From NCBI GenBank assembly GCA_034412795.1, contig DAOUMD010000166.1, positions 16,556-80,555 of the forward strand: a stretch of 64,000 nt of DNA, in the 5' to 3' direction. Under the pieces are notes generated by a model. The model was not told the DNA's origin, searched no databases, and was given only the letters and a program-made list of their open reading frames with translations. The position numbers and the translations under genes were made by a program. Below, piece after piece: positions 51,596-60,997 of the stretch; the stretch's first letter is position 1; each line of letters opens with the position of its first letter. The DNA is from JAUVPY01 sp034412795. Its GTDB lineage: Bacteria; Chloroflexota; Anaerolineae; 4572-78; NAK82.

Positions 51596-52608
51596 GCCTG
51601 CGCGACTTGGAGGATCGGCACCTCCAGATAGCCCATAATCGGTGGCGTTGTTTGAACTGTTGCAACCGCAAGTAGGCGGTGTCGACCTGGCGGTAAGCTG
51701 GCCTCTGGCAGCAGAGCGGTGTAAGACAACTGGTTCTTGATCAAGGTATCAGGCTCCGAGCTGCCCAGGTGTATGCTTGCCCCTGTCGCCAAGTTGTGGG
51801 CATAGAATTGGACGTGATATGTCCTCTTCTCGTTTGCGGCCTGGATTGCAGTCGGCCCAGCCAGTTCGAAGGATGCCTCGAGGCCAAAAGCTACGTCGCC
51901 TCTGACAAATCCTTGAAACGGCCGATCAGCCTTGCCGACCGCACTCGGTCTCTGAGTCTTAGGGGGCTGAAATGCCCGAAGCTGGGCGACTGTCACGGTC
52001 ACAGGGAGGGCTGGGACGGGCTCCACCTCGGCTGGTAATTTTACTTCTTCTACAGCCGCAAGTTTTTCGACGCCCGGTTCTTCTTCCGGCTCCCGGTGCA
52101 GCTTGTCGCCCACCTGATCCAACATCCACCGGTAGAGCCGCTCGCCCTCGACCCCGGGCCATTCTTCGCTTCTGTCGGCTTCCATGTAGTGAACCGTGGT
52201 TCGTTCTTCTGCCACCTGGCCTGCCACCTGCCGGACTTGAAATTCCACAACAAACGAGGCGAGCGGTTTCCATGCATCTTCCACTGCCAGGGAGTTGGCC
52301 GTCATGCCAGATTCTACTGCTGGTTCCATAATCGGCGGTGAGGGCAGATCGATACCGGCTCGTTCTCGAGCCTCAGCAATCCACTCCTTAATTTCGTTTC
52401 GTGGGACGGCCCGACCTTCTGCCTTGAGCTCTGATTCGATTTCATCAACTGAAAGAGCAGCCAGATCCTGGAAAGTATGAACATTGAGCGACTCCCTGAG
52501 CCATTGCTCCCTGGCTGCACCAATGCCCTTGATTGCCGTCAAATCGTCTTCTTCCCATCCAAGGAGGTTTGTTGGGTTTGCGTCTGACGATGTATTAGTC
52601 ATAGTCAT
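51592..52608 (-). CDS. Helix-hairpin-helix protein with beta-rich C terminus, hypothetical
   Basis: 338 residues. The N terminus (about 12-70) is a helix-hairpin-helix/SAM-like module (DDLTAIKGIGAAREQWLRES, LAALSVDEIESEL). The middle is charged and includes EERTTVHYMEADRSEEWPG. The C-terminal 120 residues form a beta-sandwich-like unit (LEASFELAGPTAIQAANEKR). Possibly a tape- or matrix-associated protein; family not recognised. Confidence 0.65.
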   Translation of the reverse strand: MTMTNTSSDANPTNLLGWEEDDLTAIKGIGAAREQWLRESLNVHTFQDLAALSVDEIESELKAEGRAVPRNEIKEWIAEARERAGIDLPSPPIMEPAVESGMTANSLAVEDAWKPLASFVVEFQVRQVAGQVAEERTTVHYMEADRSEEWPGVEGERLYRWMLDQVGDKLHREPEEEPGVEKLAAVEEVKLPAEVEPVPALPVTVTVAQLRAFQPPKTQRPSAVGKADRPFQGFVRGDVAFGLEASFELAGPTAIQAANEKRTYHVQFYAHNLATGASIHLGSSEPDTLIKNQLSYTALLPEASLPPGRHRLLAVATVQTTPPIMGYLEVPILQVAQA

Positions 52609-52686
52609 TCCTTCCCTGCAACTCGAAAACCCGATGACGCGCAGAGCATGTCTCCTGAGCGCCAGCGGATGTGTTTCAAAAAGTTG

Positions 52687-52709
52687 GTAGGGGCGGAGTT
52701 ACCCCCGCC
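52687..52709. repeat. GC-rich hairpin downstream of the 150-residue gene
   Basis: GGGGCGG and CCGCCCC around AGTTACCC; could act as a terminator for the minus-strand gene upstream, but lacks a clear T run. Confidence 0.4.
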
Positions 52710-52777
52710 CCTTCGGGTGGTCATAGCTGAATCACCGGTGTCGGATATCCACTGGTCGTAACCTCTCCAGCGCTTAC

Positions 52778-53230
52778 TTACGTCTCGTACTCGCTGACTT
52801 GGAGCATGAGGCCTTCAAGAGAGCCGACGATCCCCAGGTCTGCGACACCGTTTGCATCCTCGAACGTCATCGTCACTCCGCACTTATAGATGCCATCCTT
52901 TGTTATTGTGAGACCATCGATCTCGGCGAAATAGGGCCCACTACCAGCGCTTAGCGTTACCTGTATAGGGGGAAAGTCCCGCTCCCACGTGCCGCCGAAC
53001 GGCCACGCCGGCTCGGCTCCGAGTCGCTCTGCGAAGAAGGTAACGTTGGCCACATGCTTTTGATTCTCAAGGGTGTTCCATACAGCACCCGTTCCGTCGA
53101 AGGTCGCTCTAAGCCTGAATTTTTCTCCGCGGTCCACAATTTGAGTGGGCACCCAATTTCCGGCAGCATCCTGCTCAAGCGCCTCTAGTTGAGTAATATC
53201 CCACGTACCCCCTGCAATTTCGCTTGTCAT
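52778..53230 (-). CDS. Hypothetical beta-rich protein
   Basis: 150 residues, ATG with AAGGAG upstream (minus strand). Sequence alternates as in beta sandwiches (KFRLRATFDGTGAVWNTLE, DGIYKCGVTMTFEDANG). Probably partner of the helix-hairpin-helix protein, which follows 169 bp downstream. No family recognised. Confidence 0.65.
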   Translation of the reverse strand: MTSEIAGGTWDITQLEALEQDAAGNWVPTQIVDRGEKFRLRATFDGTGAVWNTLENQKHVANVTFFAERLGAEPAWPFGGTWERDFPPIQVTLSAGSGPYFAEIDGLTITKDGIYKCGVTMTFEDANGVADLGIVGSLEGLMLQVSEYET

Positions 53231-53566
53231 TTTTCAATCTCCTTTTCTAGTTGTGCCTTTTACTGGTTAAGTCAGTTTCTTTGTGTCGAGCGCCACAGAA
53301 GTACTCCTACCGCACTGAGTCCGAGCATAGATCACCCCCCTTCGCTCGAGAAATCTCTCGGTAGATTATCAGGCCTGCTTCTGATACGTAAGTTACCACG
53401 TATCACTTAATCCCAGATTAGCTTTCTCTTAATCTGTGGTGCGTCTCTATTTAACTGCAAGGAGTGGACATAAGCTGCTGCTTCAATAATACCTTCTTTT
53501 CCGCTCGCGCTAGGTCAACACCCCAACTTTTCCACTGATAGCGGGGAGGGCACACCCTCTCCTTGT

Positions 53567-53594
53567 TTGACAGGCAGATTTGATTGCTTATAAT
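53567..53594 (+). promoter_or_regulatory. Sigma-70 promoter of the 108-residue gene
   Basis: TTGACA (53567-53572), 16-bp spacer, TATAAT (53589-53594). The leader to the start codon is about 140 nt. The rest of 53231-53739 shows no gene or strong structure. Confidence 0.7.
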
Positions 53595-53739
53595 CAGGCT
53601 GTTTGTCTTCTCGATCAGCAATGATACAGGTTAAGTTCGGGAACGACATCGCCTGAGCGTTGTAACTAACTTGTAACCACACAAACCAGTGAAATATGTT
53701 ATAGTGATTGTGTAAACTCAACATACAAGGAGCCAAAGA

Positions 53740-54066
53740 TTGGATATGAACGAGTTTTCCAGCAATGGACATCACACCATGCGTTACGCCGGATTAAGGT
53801 CAGATTACCACGAGTTCTTGTGCGATGCCTGTGGACGGCACTTGCTCATACACTCTAATCCATCGAATGCTGAGGAAGGGGATCAAACCTTTGTCATTCT
53901 TAAGCGGGGGGATTTCTGTACTTCCCACTCTGGTGGAATTGGGGGATTAATCATCAACGGTGTCGAAGTTCAAAAGGGGCACAGCGCTGATGAGGGTGAG
54001 AAGCAGTTTGAGCTATCCGATGAATGGAAGGGGTGGTTGGACGATATTCTGGACGATATAGAATGA
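53740..54066 (+). CDS. Small hypothetical protein with CxxC
   Basis: 108 residues from TTG 53740, which lies 7 bp after AAGGAG; ATG 53746 would be 13 bp away. CDACGRH (near residue 30) and a later Cys suggest metal binding. Acidic C terminus (DEWKGWLDDILDDIE). Unknown function. Confidence 0.6.
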   Translation: MDMNEFSSNGHHTMRYAGLRSDYHEFLCDACGRHLLIHSNPSNAEEGDQTFVILKRGDFCTSHSGGIGGLIINGVEVQKGHSADEGEKQFELSDEWKGWLDDILDDIE

Positions 54067-54079
54067 GTCTTAGCATCCG

Positions 54080-54148
54080 CTAGACGTTTTCTCCGTTGCG
54101 AATTCGTTGGTATAGGATCACCGTCTGATCCAGCGGTATCACATCCAG
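54080..54148 (-). pseudogene. Tail remnant of a BTAD-regulator paralogue
   Basis: On the minus strand reads LDVIPLDQTVILYQRIRNG, ENV, stop, which matches the last residues of the intact gene next to it (LDVPPTDETVMLYRRIRNG). Homology stops abruptly upstream of the LDV codons, so only about 23 codons survive. Confidence 0.7.
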
Positions 54149-54156
54149 GTATGTTC

Positions 54157-55473
54157 TTATAGAGTGTTTCCATTGCGAATCCGGCGATACAACATCACAG
54201 TCTCATCCGTGGGGGGGACGTCCAGCTCCTCGCGAAGCTTTTCCAAACATATATGATATTGACGCAGAGCCAGGTTGCGTTGGCCCTGCTGCCTGTAGCA
54301 GCGCATCAAGCGACGGTGAGCATCTTCTCGGCAAGGGTCCTTGGCCAGGATTTTGCGGCACAGGTGGATACAGCTTGCATATCTTTTCTGTTCCAAACAG
54401 TATGTGCTTAACCGGTCCAAGACGGTGAGGTGGTGGTCCTTAAGCCCTTCCCGCCTTGGAATCGGCCAATCCGCGTACAGATCCTCTTCAAGAAAATCAC
54501 CTTGGTATAATTCTTCGGCTATCTCATACTCCCTCATCGCCTTGGCTAACTTGCCATTCCTCTCCAGAGTTTGGCCAGCTTCATAACGTCTCACAAACTC
54601 TTCAGCGTCCACCCACACCTCCATATCCGGGTTGAGGAAGTAGCAATCATCTTCAAAGAGGATATGGGAGAAATCAGGCCGCGCAGCCCGGAAAGCTTGC
54701 CTGAGACCATAAATGGCAACGTTCAGGTTGTTGCGGGCAGCATCCGGGTCGGCGTCTCGCCAGAAGAGATCCATCAGAACCTCCTTGGGGATAGGTCGGT
54801 CGCGGGTGGCTATCATATATTTAAATATGCACTTCCCCTTCCCGCTTGGCCAGTCGTTGATCAGTTCATCGCCCTGATAGACCCGGAAAACGCCCAGACA
54901 ATAGACGGCCAGCGTGGGTGGTGCTTCTCCGTCTGCCCCCGCCGTGGAAAAATTAACCGGCGCTTCGTCAGGGGATAGAGGAGTCTTATCTCTGTATGGG
55001 GAAGGGCTTTTGGTTCGCAAGAACAAGCCCTGGATACGATTCCACAGGCCGGGCCGTCCATTAGATTCGAAAGTACCATACACACGCTGGTTAGCCTCAG
55101 TCCGACGAGGGCTGGATATCCCAACTCCGTTCCCTTGCTCTTGCGTTCTGGTCGGGTGAGGCGCGCAGATCAGAGCCAGGATAGCATGAAGTTGTTGTCT
55201 TAGCTCGTCTTCGCGTTGAACGGCCTCTCGATGAGCTCGGTGGTGCCATTCTGTCTCGGCGTGAGATTGACTGCAAGCCAGGCAGATGCGACGGGCTGCA
55301 GCCAGGATTTGGACCAGGCTTGCATCCCCCGTTCGTTCACTGACATTTTGTGCCTTGCCAAGAAACTCGGCAACTTTCTCGTACTGGCCTTCATTGAGTA
55401 ACTTATACGCTGTGCGCCAGTCAGCTTGATCTGTTACTGACCCCATTGGGACCGCCCCCCCTCGGGGTATCAT
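54157..55473 (-). CDS. BTAD-domain transcriptional regulator (SARP/AfsR-like)
   Basis: 438 residues. N-terminal 190 residues are helical and unassigned. Then a winged-helix OmpR-like DNA-binding domain (LAVYCLGVFRVYQGDELIND, KGKCIFKYMIATRDRPIPKE, AARNNLNVAIYGLRQAF). Then the BTAD TPR-like domain (FLEEDLYADWPIPRREGLKD, YHICLEKLREELDV). Such regulators control lineage-specific operons. Its target is not evident. Start is ATG 55473 near GGGGG. Confidence 0.85.
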   Translation of the reverse strand: MIPRGGAVPMGSVTDQADWRTAYKLLNEGQYEKVAEFLGKAQNVSERTGDASLVQILAAARRICLACSQSHAETEWHHRAHREAVQREDELRQQLHAILALICAPHPTRTQEQGNGVGISSPRRTEANQRVYGTFESNGRPGLWNRIQGLFLRTKSPSPYRDKTPLSPDEAPVNFSTAGADGEAPPTLAVYCLGVFRVYQGDELINDWPSGKGKCIFKYMIATRDRPIPKEVLMDLFWRDADPDAARNNLNVAIYGLRQAFRAARPDFSHILFEDDCYFLNPDMEVWVDAEEFVRRYEAGQTLERNGKLAKAMREYEIAEELYQGDFLEEDLYADWPIPRREGLKDHHLTVLDRLSTYCLEQKRYASCIHLCRKILAKDPCREDAHRRLMRCYRQQGQRNLALRQYHICLEKLREELDVPPTDETVMLYRRIRNGNTL

Positions 55474-55575
55474 CGACTGGGTCCCACGTGCCTATTCATC
55501 GCAGATTCGTAGACTACACGCGTGCCATAACCCCTATAATATAAACGTATTTGAACGGCATCTTACGCCACGCAT

Positions 55576-55665
55576 ATATCTTCTCAATAATTCGGGGTAG
55601 GGGCAGACACCCAAGTCTGCCCCAAGGGTGAACATCCAGGTTCGCCCCTACTTTTGAGAAGATAC
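55576..55665. repeat. GTATCTTCTCAA-ended palindromic repeat, copy 3
   Basis: 90 bp from ATATCTTCTCAA to TTGAGAAGATAC, with TTCGGGGTAGGGGCAG and CGCCCCTAC inside. Lies in the 654-bp stretch 55474-56127; the remainder of that stretch shows no convincing gene. Confidence 0.8.
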
Positions 55666-56084
55666 GTCATATACGACATTGTGCAGCTCTTGAGACGACT
55701 TGAAGCTTCTATTTGTGGTCAAGGCGGCACGGAGAATCAAGTTGTGATAGAGGAAGAGGTTGGGAAAGGGTGCACTTGCACCCGGCATATTGCCAGGTTA
55801 GTTGAAGGATTTCAGCGGTTCAAGTGTAAAACACAGGAAGAAAGATTGGATAGGTGGGGTTCAAGTACCGTGCCTCAGTACCAGACTCTGTTCTGAGTTG
55901 AAGAAGACTTCAACAAAGAAGTCTTCTAGAGGGCAGCTTCAGATGGCGCGTTTAAGGTGCCTGACTTGTATAAATCATGCATGATTAGTTTGATATATAT
56001 TTTAGCACACTTTACTGATAATTTCAAGCGTTTTGAAGAGGTTTGACGAACGCTCTACTTCCCGGTAAACTATGACTTATCCAG

Positions 56085-56112
56085 GCCACCCCGCCGTGAC
56101 GGGTGGTCTTTT
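56085..56112 (+). terminator. Leader hairpin before the ABC exporter pair
   Basis: GCCACCCC and GGGTGGTC pair with one bulge around CCGTGA, followed by TTTTA. Its place 16 bp before the gene suggests an attenuator or the end of an upstream transcript; the T run is short. Confidence 0.4.
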
Positions 56113-56127
56113 ACCTCTGAGAGATCT

Positions 56128-57912
56128 ATGACCGCCAGTGAGTTCTCCATCCCTCAGAGCTGGGATTCGGACCGGCGCGGGCCAGTGCGCTGGATTGCTT
56201 CCCACGCTCTCCGGCATAAGCTCTTTATCCTCGGTGTGCTGCTTGGCGCGCTTAGCAACGCGGCGCTGGCGGCAGCCGTGCCGCTCCTCATCGGCCGCGC
56301 GTTCGATGCGGTAGTCGCCACACCTCCCAACCTACAAGGTTTAGCGACGGCGGCTGGCCTCCTGGTCGCCTCGCAACTGGTGCGAGGCGTGCTTATGCTG
56401 GGACGCAACTTCTCCAGTGAGATCATCGGTCAGCGGATAGAACGCGATATCCGCGATGAATTGTACGTCAGCCTGATTGGCAAGAGCATGTCCTTTCACG
56501 ATATGCAGCCCACCGGCGACGTCATGGCTCGCGCCACCAACGACGTGCGTGAGGTCAATCTGATGTTCAATCCGGGCCTCAACTTAGTCGTTGGGTCTTC
56601 CAGCTTCCTGCTTATGCCCATCCTGGTCGCGCCTACCATTTACCCGCAACTCATTCTGGCACCCTTGGCCTATTTGGTGGCCTACGTGATTTCCGTGCGC
56701 AGTTATCTGTGCCAGTTACGCCCGGCCACCGAACGAGTACGCCGTGAATTCGGCCGGATGAATGCTACCCTGGCCGAGGCCATTGATGGCATCGAGACAG
56801 TAAAAGGCGCGGCTCAAGAAACGCGCGAGACCCATCGTTTTATGCAGGCCGTGAACCACTGGCGCGACGCTTACGTGGCTCAGGGTGACCTGGAGGCTCG
56901 CTTTATCCCGCTCCTTCTAATGGGTCTCGTCCAGGCGGCCGGCCTGTTGCAGAGTCTGTTGCTGTATCGCGCCGGAGCCATTGGCCTGGGCGATGTCGTG
57001 GCGCTAAATGGTTTGCTGTTGCTCTTTGGATTTCCCACATTTGTGGCTCAGTTTGCCTTTTCCCAGGTTGCGTCTGGCTTGGCCAGCGCGCGACGTATCC
57101 TGGAATTGATCAACGCCAAAACCGAGTTGGATCAAAACATCGGAGGCTACGATGCTCCAATGCAAGGAGCAGTCGTTTTTGAACACGCCACCTTCGGTTA
57201 CGATTCTTACGAAGGGGGGCAGCCCTGGGATAGGGATTCAACTGCTGTGCAAGATGTCACCTTCAGCGTGGAGCCGGGGCAGACGGTGGCCATTGTGGGC
57301 CAGACTGGGTCAGGCAAGAGCAGCGTTGCCAAGCTCATCAATCGCATCTATGACGTGAGTAGTGGACGAGTGTTGGTGGATGGGATTGAGGTGCACGATT
57401 GGAACCTGGAGGCGTTGCGTCGCCAGATTTCCATCATCGAGCAAGACATCTTTCTTTTCTCAAGGACCATCGCCGAGAACATCGCTTTCGGTTGCCCCGA
57501 CGCGAGCCAGGTAGAGGTCGAAGAGGCGGCCCGAGCGGCTCAGGCCCACGAGTTCATCATGAGCTTCAAGGATGGCTATGACACGTTCATTGGAGAGCGA
57601 GGTGTCACATTGTCTGGTGGTCAGCGTCAACGGCTGGCATTGGCCCGCGCGTTTCTGACCGATCCTCGTATCCTGATCCTCGATGACTCGACCAGTGCCA
57701 TAGACAGCGCAACCGAGGATCGCATCCAACGGGCTATTGAGCGTGCCGCGACGGATCGTACCACGTTTCTTATTACTCACCGCCTGTCGCAGATTCGCTG
57801 GGCGGATATCATCGTCGTGATGCGCAAGGGACAAGTGGCCGCTGTGGGAGGCCATGAGCAACTACTGCGCGAGTCCCAGGCCTATCGCAACATTTTCGCA
57901 CGATACGAATGA
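56128..57912 (+). CDS. ABC exporter half-transporter, degenerate-site subunit
   Basis: 594 residues: six-helix exporter domain (about 30-310) and ATPase domain with Walker A GQTGSGKSS, signature LSGGQRQRLALARAF and Walker B LILDDSTSAID. The catalytic Glu after Walker B is Asp, and the partner gene has a non-canonical signature, the pattern of heterodimeric exporters with one working ATP site. Probably lipid or drug export; substrate unknown. Confidence 0.9.
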   Translation: MTASEFSIPQSWDSDRRGPVRWIASHALRHKLFILGVLLGALSNAALAAAVPLLIGRAFDAVVATPPNLQGLATAAGLLVASQLVRGVLMLGRNFSSEIIGQRIERDIRDELYVSLIGKSMSFHDMQPTGDVMARATNDVREVNLMFNPGLNLVVGSSSFLLMPILVAPTIYPQLILAPLAYLVAYVISVRSYLCQLRPATERVRREFGRMNATLAEAIDGIETVKGAAQETRETHRFMQAVNHWRDAYVAQGDLEARFIPLLLMGLVQAAGLLQSLLLYRAGAIGLGDVVALNGLLLLFGFPTFVAQFAFSQVASGLASARRILELINAKTELDQNIGGYDAPMQGAVVFEHATFGYDSYEGGQPWDRDSTAVQDVTFSVEPGQTVAIVGQTGSGKSSVAKLINRIYDVSSGRVLVDGIEVHDWNLEALRRQISIIEQDIFLFSRTIAENIAFGCPDASQVEVEEAARAAQAHEFIMSFKDGYDTFIGERGVTLSGGQRQRLALARAFLTDPRILILDDSTSAIDSATEDRIQRAIERAATDRTTFLITHRLSQIRWADIIVVMRKGQVAAVGGHEQLLRESQAYRNIFARYE

Positions 57913-57933
57913 TGTAGACGGTTCCGGGTCTAC

Positions 57934-57982
57934 TTGCTACTTGCTACCTGTTACCTGCTACCTGCTACTTGCTACCTGCTAC
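57934..57982. repeat. Seven-unit 7-bp tandem repeat between ABC genes
   Basis: TTGCTAC, TTGCTAC, CTGTTAC, CTGCTAC, CTGCTAC, TTGCTAC, CTGCTAC, ending 2 bp before the GGAGG ribosome site of the next gene. Unit number could alter the coupling distance. Confidence 0.85.
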
Positions 57983-57991
57983 GGAGGATTC

Positions 57992-59806
57992 ATGTCCCTC
58001 TTTTACGGTCTGGATACCGAGGGCTACGACCGAGCCTACAGCGATCGGGAGCTGATACGCCGCATTATTGATTATTTTGCACCGCATCGTCGTCGCATAA
58101 TAGTTGTGGGCATCTTAATCATGGCCATCGCCGTGGCGGGGGCCACCCAACCCCTTATCGTGTCGCGCGGGCTAGATGTTTTGGTCGAGCAGCCTGACCT
58201 GAACCTGATATTGGGCTTGGTGGCGGTCGTCCTGGTGATTGGCGTTTTCATCTGGGCCGGCAATTGGGTTCGTCGCCGGTTAACGGTGCGTGTCATTGGC
58301 GATGTGGTGTCGGCGCTGCGTCGCGATGCCTTTCAGGCTTCAGTCGGACATGACATGTCGTTCTTCGACGAATTTCAGTCAGGCCGCATTATCAGCCGTA
58401 TTACCTCCGATACTCAAGAGTTTTCCCAGGTAGTATTGCTCATCACCGATCTGATCGGCCAATTGCTGCTGATCGTTATTCTGGTTGTTGCTTTGTTCAC
58501 CGTTTCCTGGCAATTAACACTGATGTTGCTGGCATTGTCACCCCTGGTGACACTCCTGGCAGCCGGCTTTCGTCGTATCGCCCGCTATGTGACGCGTCAG
58601 GGTTTTCGTGTCCTGGCCGAGGTCAATGCCGCCATCCAGGAAGCCGTAACTGGCATCAGCGTGGCCAAGAACTTCCGGCAGGAAGGAACGATCTACCAGG
58701 GCTTCATAGAGGTCAATCGCCAATCGTATCGGGTCAACTTGTGGCGAGGATTTGTGCTCTCGAACGTGTTTCCCGTGCTAAATATGTTGGCCGGCGTCGG
58801 GACGGCGGCGCTAGTGTATTGGGGTGGCCTGACAACCGTTATGGGGGGCATTTCGGTGGGTGACTGGTATTTGTTCATCGTCAGTGTGGACCGCTTCTGG
58901 TTCCCGATGATCAACGTGGCTGCCTTCTGGAGCCAAATTCAAGCCGGGTTCTCAGCCGCCGAGCGCATTTTTGCATTGATTGATGCCGAACCGACCGTAC
59001 GGCAGATAGATCACAGATCGGTGAAGCAGGTGCGCGGCGAGGTCGTCTTTGATCGGGTCAGTTTTCGCTACACAGACCAAGAGCAAGTGTTGAGGGACTT
59101 TTCGTTGCACATCGCACCAGGCGAGAGTTTGGCGTTGGTAGGGCACACCGGCGCTGGCAAAAGCAGCATTGTCAAACTCATTACTCGCTTTTACGAGTTC
59201 CAGGCTGGGCAGATTGCGGTGGATGGGGCTGATATCCGCACCCTTGATCTGGTCAGTTATCGTCGTCAGTTAGGGATCGTATCTCAGAGCCCATTCCTCT
59301 TCTCAGGGACAGTGGCTGATAACATTCGTTACGCCCGTCCTGAGTTAGGCGATGCTGAGATTGGGGCAGTGGCACAGCGCATTGGCGGCGGCGAGTGGCT
59401 GGAGACGCTGCCAGCCGGCCTGCAAACAGACGTCGGAGAGCGTGGAGCCCGTCTCTCAATGGGACAGCGTCAGCTAGTAGCATTGACACGGGTGCTGGTC
59501 CAGGTGCCGGCCATCTTTATCCTGGACGAGGCGACCGCCAGCATCGACCCTTTCACCGAGGCACAGATTCAGGAGGCGATGGACCTGATCTTGGAGTGTA
59601 GCACCTCAATTCTGATCGCGCATCGCCTTTCGACGGTGCGTTCGGTGGATCGTATCGTCGTGCTGGAACGTGGACGCATCATCGAGGAGGGGAATCACGA
59701 GATGCTGATGGACCGTGGTGGCCACTACGCAGAGCTGTATGATACCTATTTTCGCCATCAGTCGCTTGATTACGTGCAGCAGGTGGGAGAGCGGCGTATG
59801 TCTTAA
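57992..59806 (+). CDS. ABC exporter half-transporter, canonical Walker B subunit
   Basis: 604 residues from ATG 57992 with CGGAGG upstream; the longer frame is a translation of the tandem repeat. Exporter TM domain then ATPase: GHTGAGKSS, signature LSMGQRQLVALTR (Met instead of Gly), Walker B IFILDEATASID with the catalytic Glu, switch His in IAHRLST. Partner of the preceding gene in a heterodimer. Confidence 0.9.
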   Translation: MSLFYGLDTEGYDRAYSDRELIRRIIDYFAPHRRRIIVVGILIMAIAVAGATQPLIVSRGLDVLVEQPDLNLILGLVAVVLVIGVFIWAGNWVRRRLTVRVIGDVVSALRRDAFQASVGHDMSFFDEFQSGRIISRITSDTQEFSQVVLLITDLIGQLLLIVILVVALFTVSWQLTLMLLALSPLVTLLAAGFRRIARYVTRQGFRVLAEVNAAIQEAVTGISVAKNFRQEGTIYQGFIEVNRQSYRVNLWRGFVLSNVFPVLNMLAGVGTAALVYWGGLTTVMGGISVGDWYLFIVSVDRFWFPMINVAAFWSQIQAGFSAAERIFALIDAEPTVRQIDHRSVKQVRGEVVFDRVSFRYTDQEQVLRDFSLHIAPGESLALVGHTGAGKSSIVKLITRFYEFQAGQIAVDGADIRTLDLVSYRRQLGIVSQSPFLFSGTVADNIRYARPELGDAEIGAVAQRIGGGEWLETLPAGLQTDVGERGARLSMGQRQLVALTRVLVQVPAIFILDEATASIDPFTEAQIQEAMDLILECSTSILIAHRLSTVRSVDRIVVLERGRIIEEGNHEMLMDRGGHYAELYDTYFRHQSLDYVQQVGERRMS

Positions 59807-59908
59807 GGAACAATCCGTGATATAATAGAGATGTGATCCGGTCATACTGCAAAAGCGCAGTCATCTGAGATTTTTCGGAAAGTGGCATTCATATCCGAAA
59901 GCAAACGG

Positions 59909-59934
59909 AATACGCAGTACGCAATACGCAGCGC
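59909..59934. repeat. TACGCAGTACGCAATACGC array
   Basis: Same word family as 48791-48825, in the 211-bp gap between exporter and kinase genes. Confidence 0.65.
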
Positions 59935-60017
59935 GTTCGTAGTGAGTTTTTTGCATAGCTAGTTTTAGTCATATCAAGGACTTTCCGAGAGATCTCATCT
60001 GCACAAGGAGGTGTGAT

Positions 60018-60680
60018 ATGGCAGTCGTTACCATCTCTAGGCAGTTCGGCAGCGTCGGGACTCAGACAGCATCCCTGGTCTGCGAGATGCGGGGCTATCG
60101 CTACCTGGATAAAGTGCTGATGACCCAGGTCGCCACGGAGGCCGGCCTATCGGGGAAGGAGTTGATTGACTTCTCCGAGGAACGCTCCGAAGTCAGGACT
60201 TTCCTGGATCGCCTGCTCCGTCCTGGTCCCCGCAGCGTTGCTCGGGTTGAGACTCGGTCGCGGGACGCGACCGGAGGCGAGACACTGAGTGTGGAGCAAT
60301 TGGATGAGGCTCGGTGCGCTAAGCTGGTTCGGGCTGCTATTCATACGGCGTACCAGCAAGGTGATGTGGTGATCGTGGGCAGGGGAGGCCAGGTCACGCT
60401 AAAGGAGATGCCGGGGGTGCTTCACGTGCGTGTCGTGTCCCCCATGGGGACACGCATTCTTCGCATACAGGCCCAGGAAAGAGTGGATGCCGAAGAAGCC
60501 CGCCGCCTGGCAATTCTGCACGACCAGGCAACCGCCCGATACTTGAAGCAGCTCTTCGGAGTTCGGGGAGATGAGCCTGAGTTATATCATATGATAATCA
60601 ACACCGGTAAATGGTCGCCTGAAGCAGCCGCCCAGATCATCTGCAACGCTGTCGAGCAATTGCAAATGGAAGCGCAATGA
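60018..60680 (+). CDS. Cytidylate-kinase-like protein
   Basis: 220 residues, the Cytidylate_kin2 family: VTISRQFGSVGTQTASLVC as a modified P-loop, RYLDKVLM, VIVGRGGQVTLKEMPGVLHV and RIQAQERVDAEEARR. The P-loop lacks the Lys of canonical CMP kinases, so the substrate is uncertain. AAGGAGGTG ribosome site. Confidence 0.8.
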   Translation: MAVVTISRQFGSVGTQTASLVCEMRGYRYLDKVLMTQVATEAGLSGKELIDFSEERSEVRTFLDRLLRPGPRSVARVETRSRDATGGETLSVEQLDEARCAKLVRAAIHTAYQQGDVVIVGRGGQVTLKEMPGVLHVRVVSPMGTRILRIQAQERVDAEEARRLAILHDQATARYLKQLFGVRGDEPELYHMIINTGKWSPEAAAQIICNAVEQLQMEAQ

Positions 60681-60690
60681 TGTTGAATGC

Positions 60691-60719
60691 AAAACGCCCG
60701 CCGGAATTTCCGGCGGGCG
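60691..60719 (-). terminator. Terminator of tRNA-Leu
   Basis: CGCCCGCCGG and CCGGCGGGCG form a 10-bp stem with an AATTT loop; on the minus strand it is followed by TTTTGC. It begins right after the tRNA 3' end and may also serve the kinase gene on the other strand. Confidence 0.85.
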
Positions 60720-60720
60720 A

Positions 60721-60804
60721 TGCCCCGGAGTGGACTCGAACCACCACGCCCGTAAGGGCACAGGCCCTCAACCTGCTGCGTATGCCAATTCCGCCACCGG
60801 GGCA
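60721..60804 (-). tRNA. tRNA-Leu (anticodon GAG)
   Basis: 84 nt. Acceptor stem TGCCCCG/CGGGGCA, D arm with AATTGGCA, anticodon stem GCAGG/CCTGT around the loop TTGAGGG (anticodon GAG), long variable arm (GCCC-TTAC-GGGC), T arm GTGG-TTCGAGT-CCAC. The CCA end is not encoded. Confidence 0.95.
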
Positions 60805-60900
60805 GGCTGCAAAATATTATACATTAGGACATGAGGCTTTGTCAAAGAAAGCTTGTGGGCTTGCAGGGCTGTTGCCAAGTCGCTTGACAAACCCAAGACT

Positions 60901-60980
60901 AGCATCCTGAGCCTGTCGAAGGACAGCATCCTGAGCCTGACTTCGGCGAGCTCAGTCGAGCCGTCGAAGGATGCGGGTTT
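60901..60980. repeat. GCATCCTGAGCC dispersed repeat
   Basis: AGCATCCTGAGCCTGTCGAA twice in tandem followed by the inverted GTCGAAGGATGC end; a hairpin-forming repeat of a kind common in Chloroflexota and other genomes. Fills the gap between tRNA and the next gene. Confidence 0.75.
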
Positions 60981-60997
60981 GCGAAGATGCGCCGCTC

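Noticed and set aside
55654..55896. 80-codon plus-strand frame
   Set aside because: It starts inside a mobile repeat, lacks a ribosome site and shows no family pattern; probably chance.
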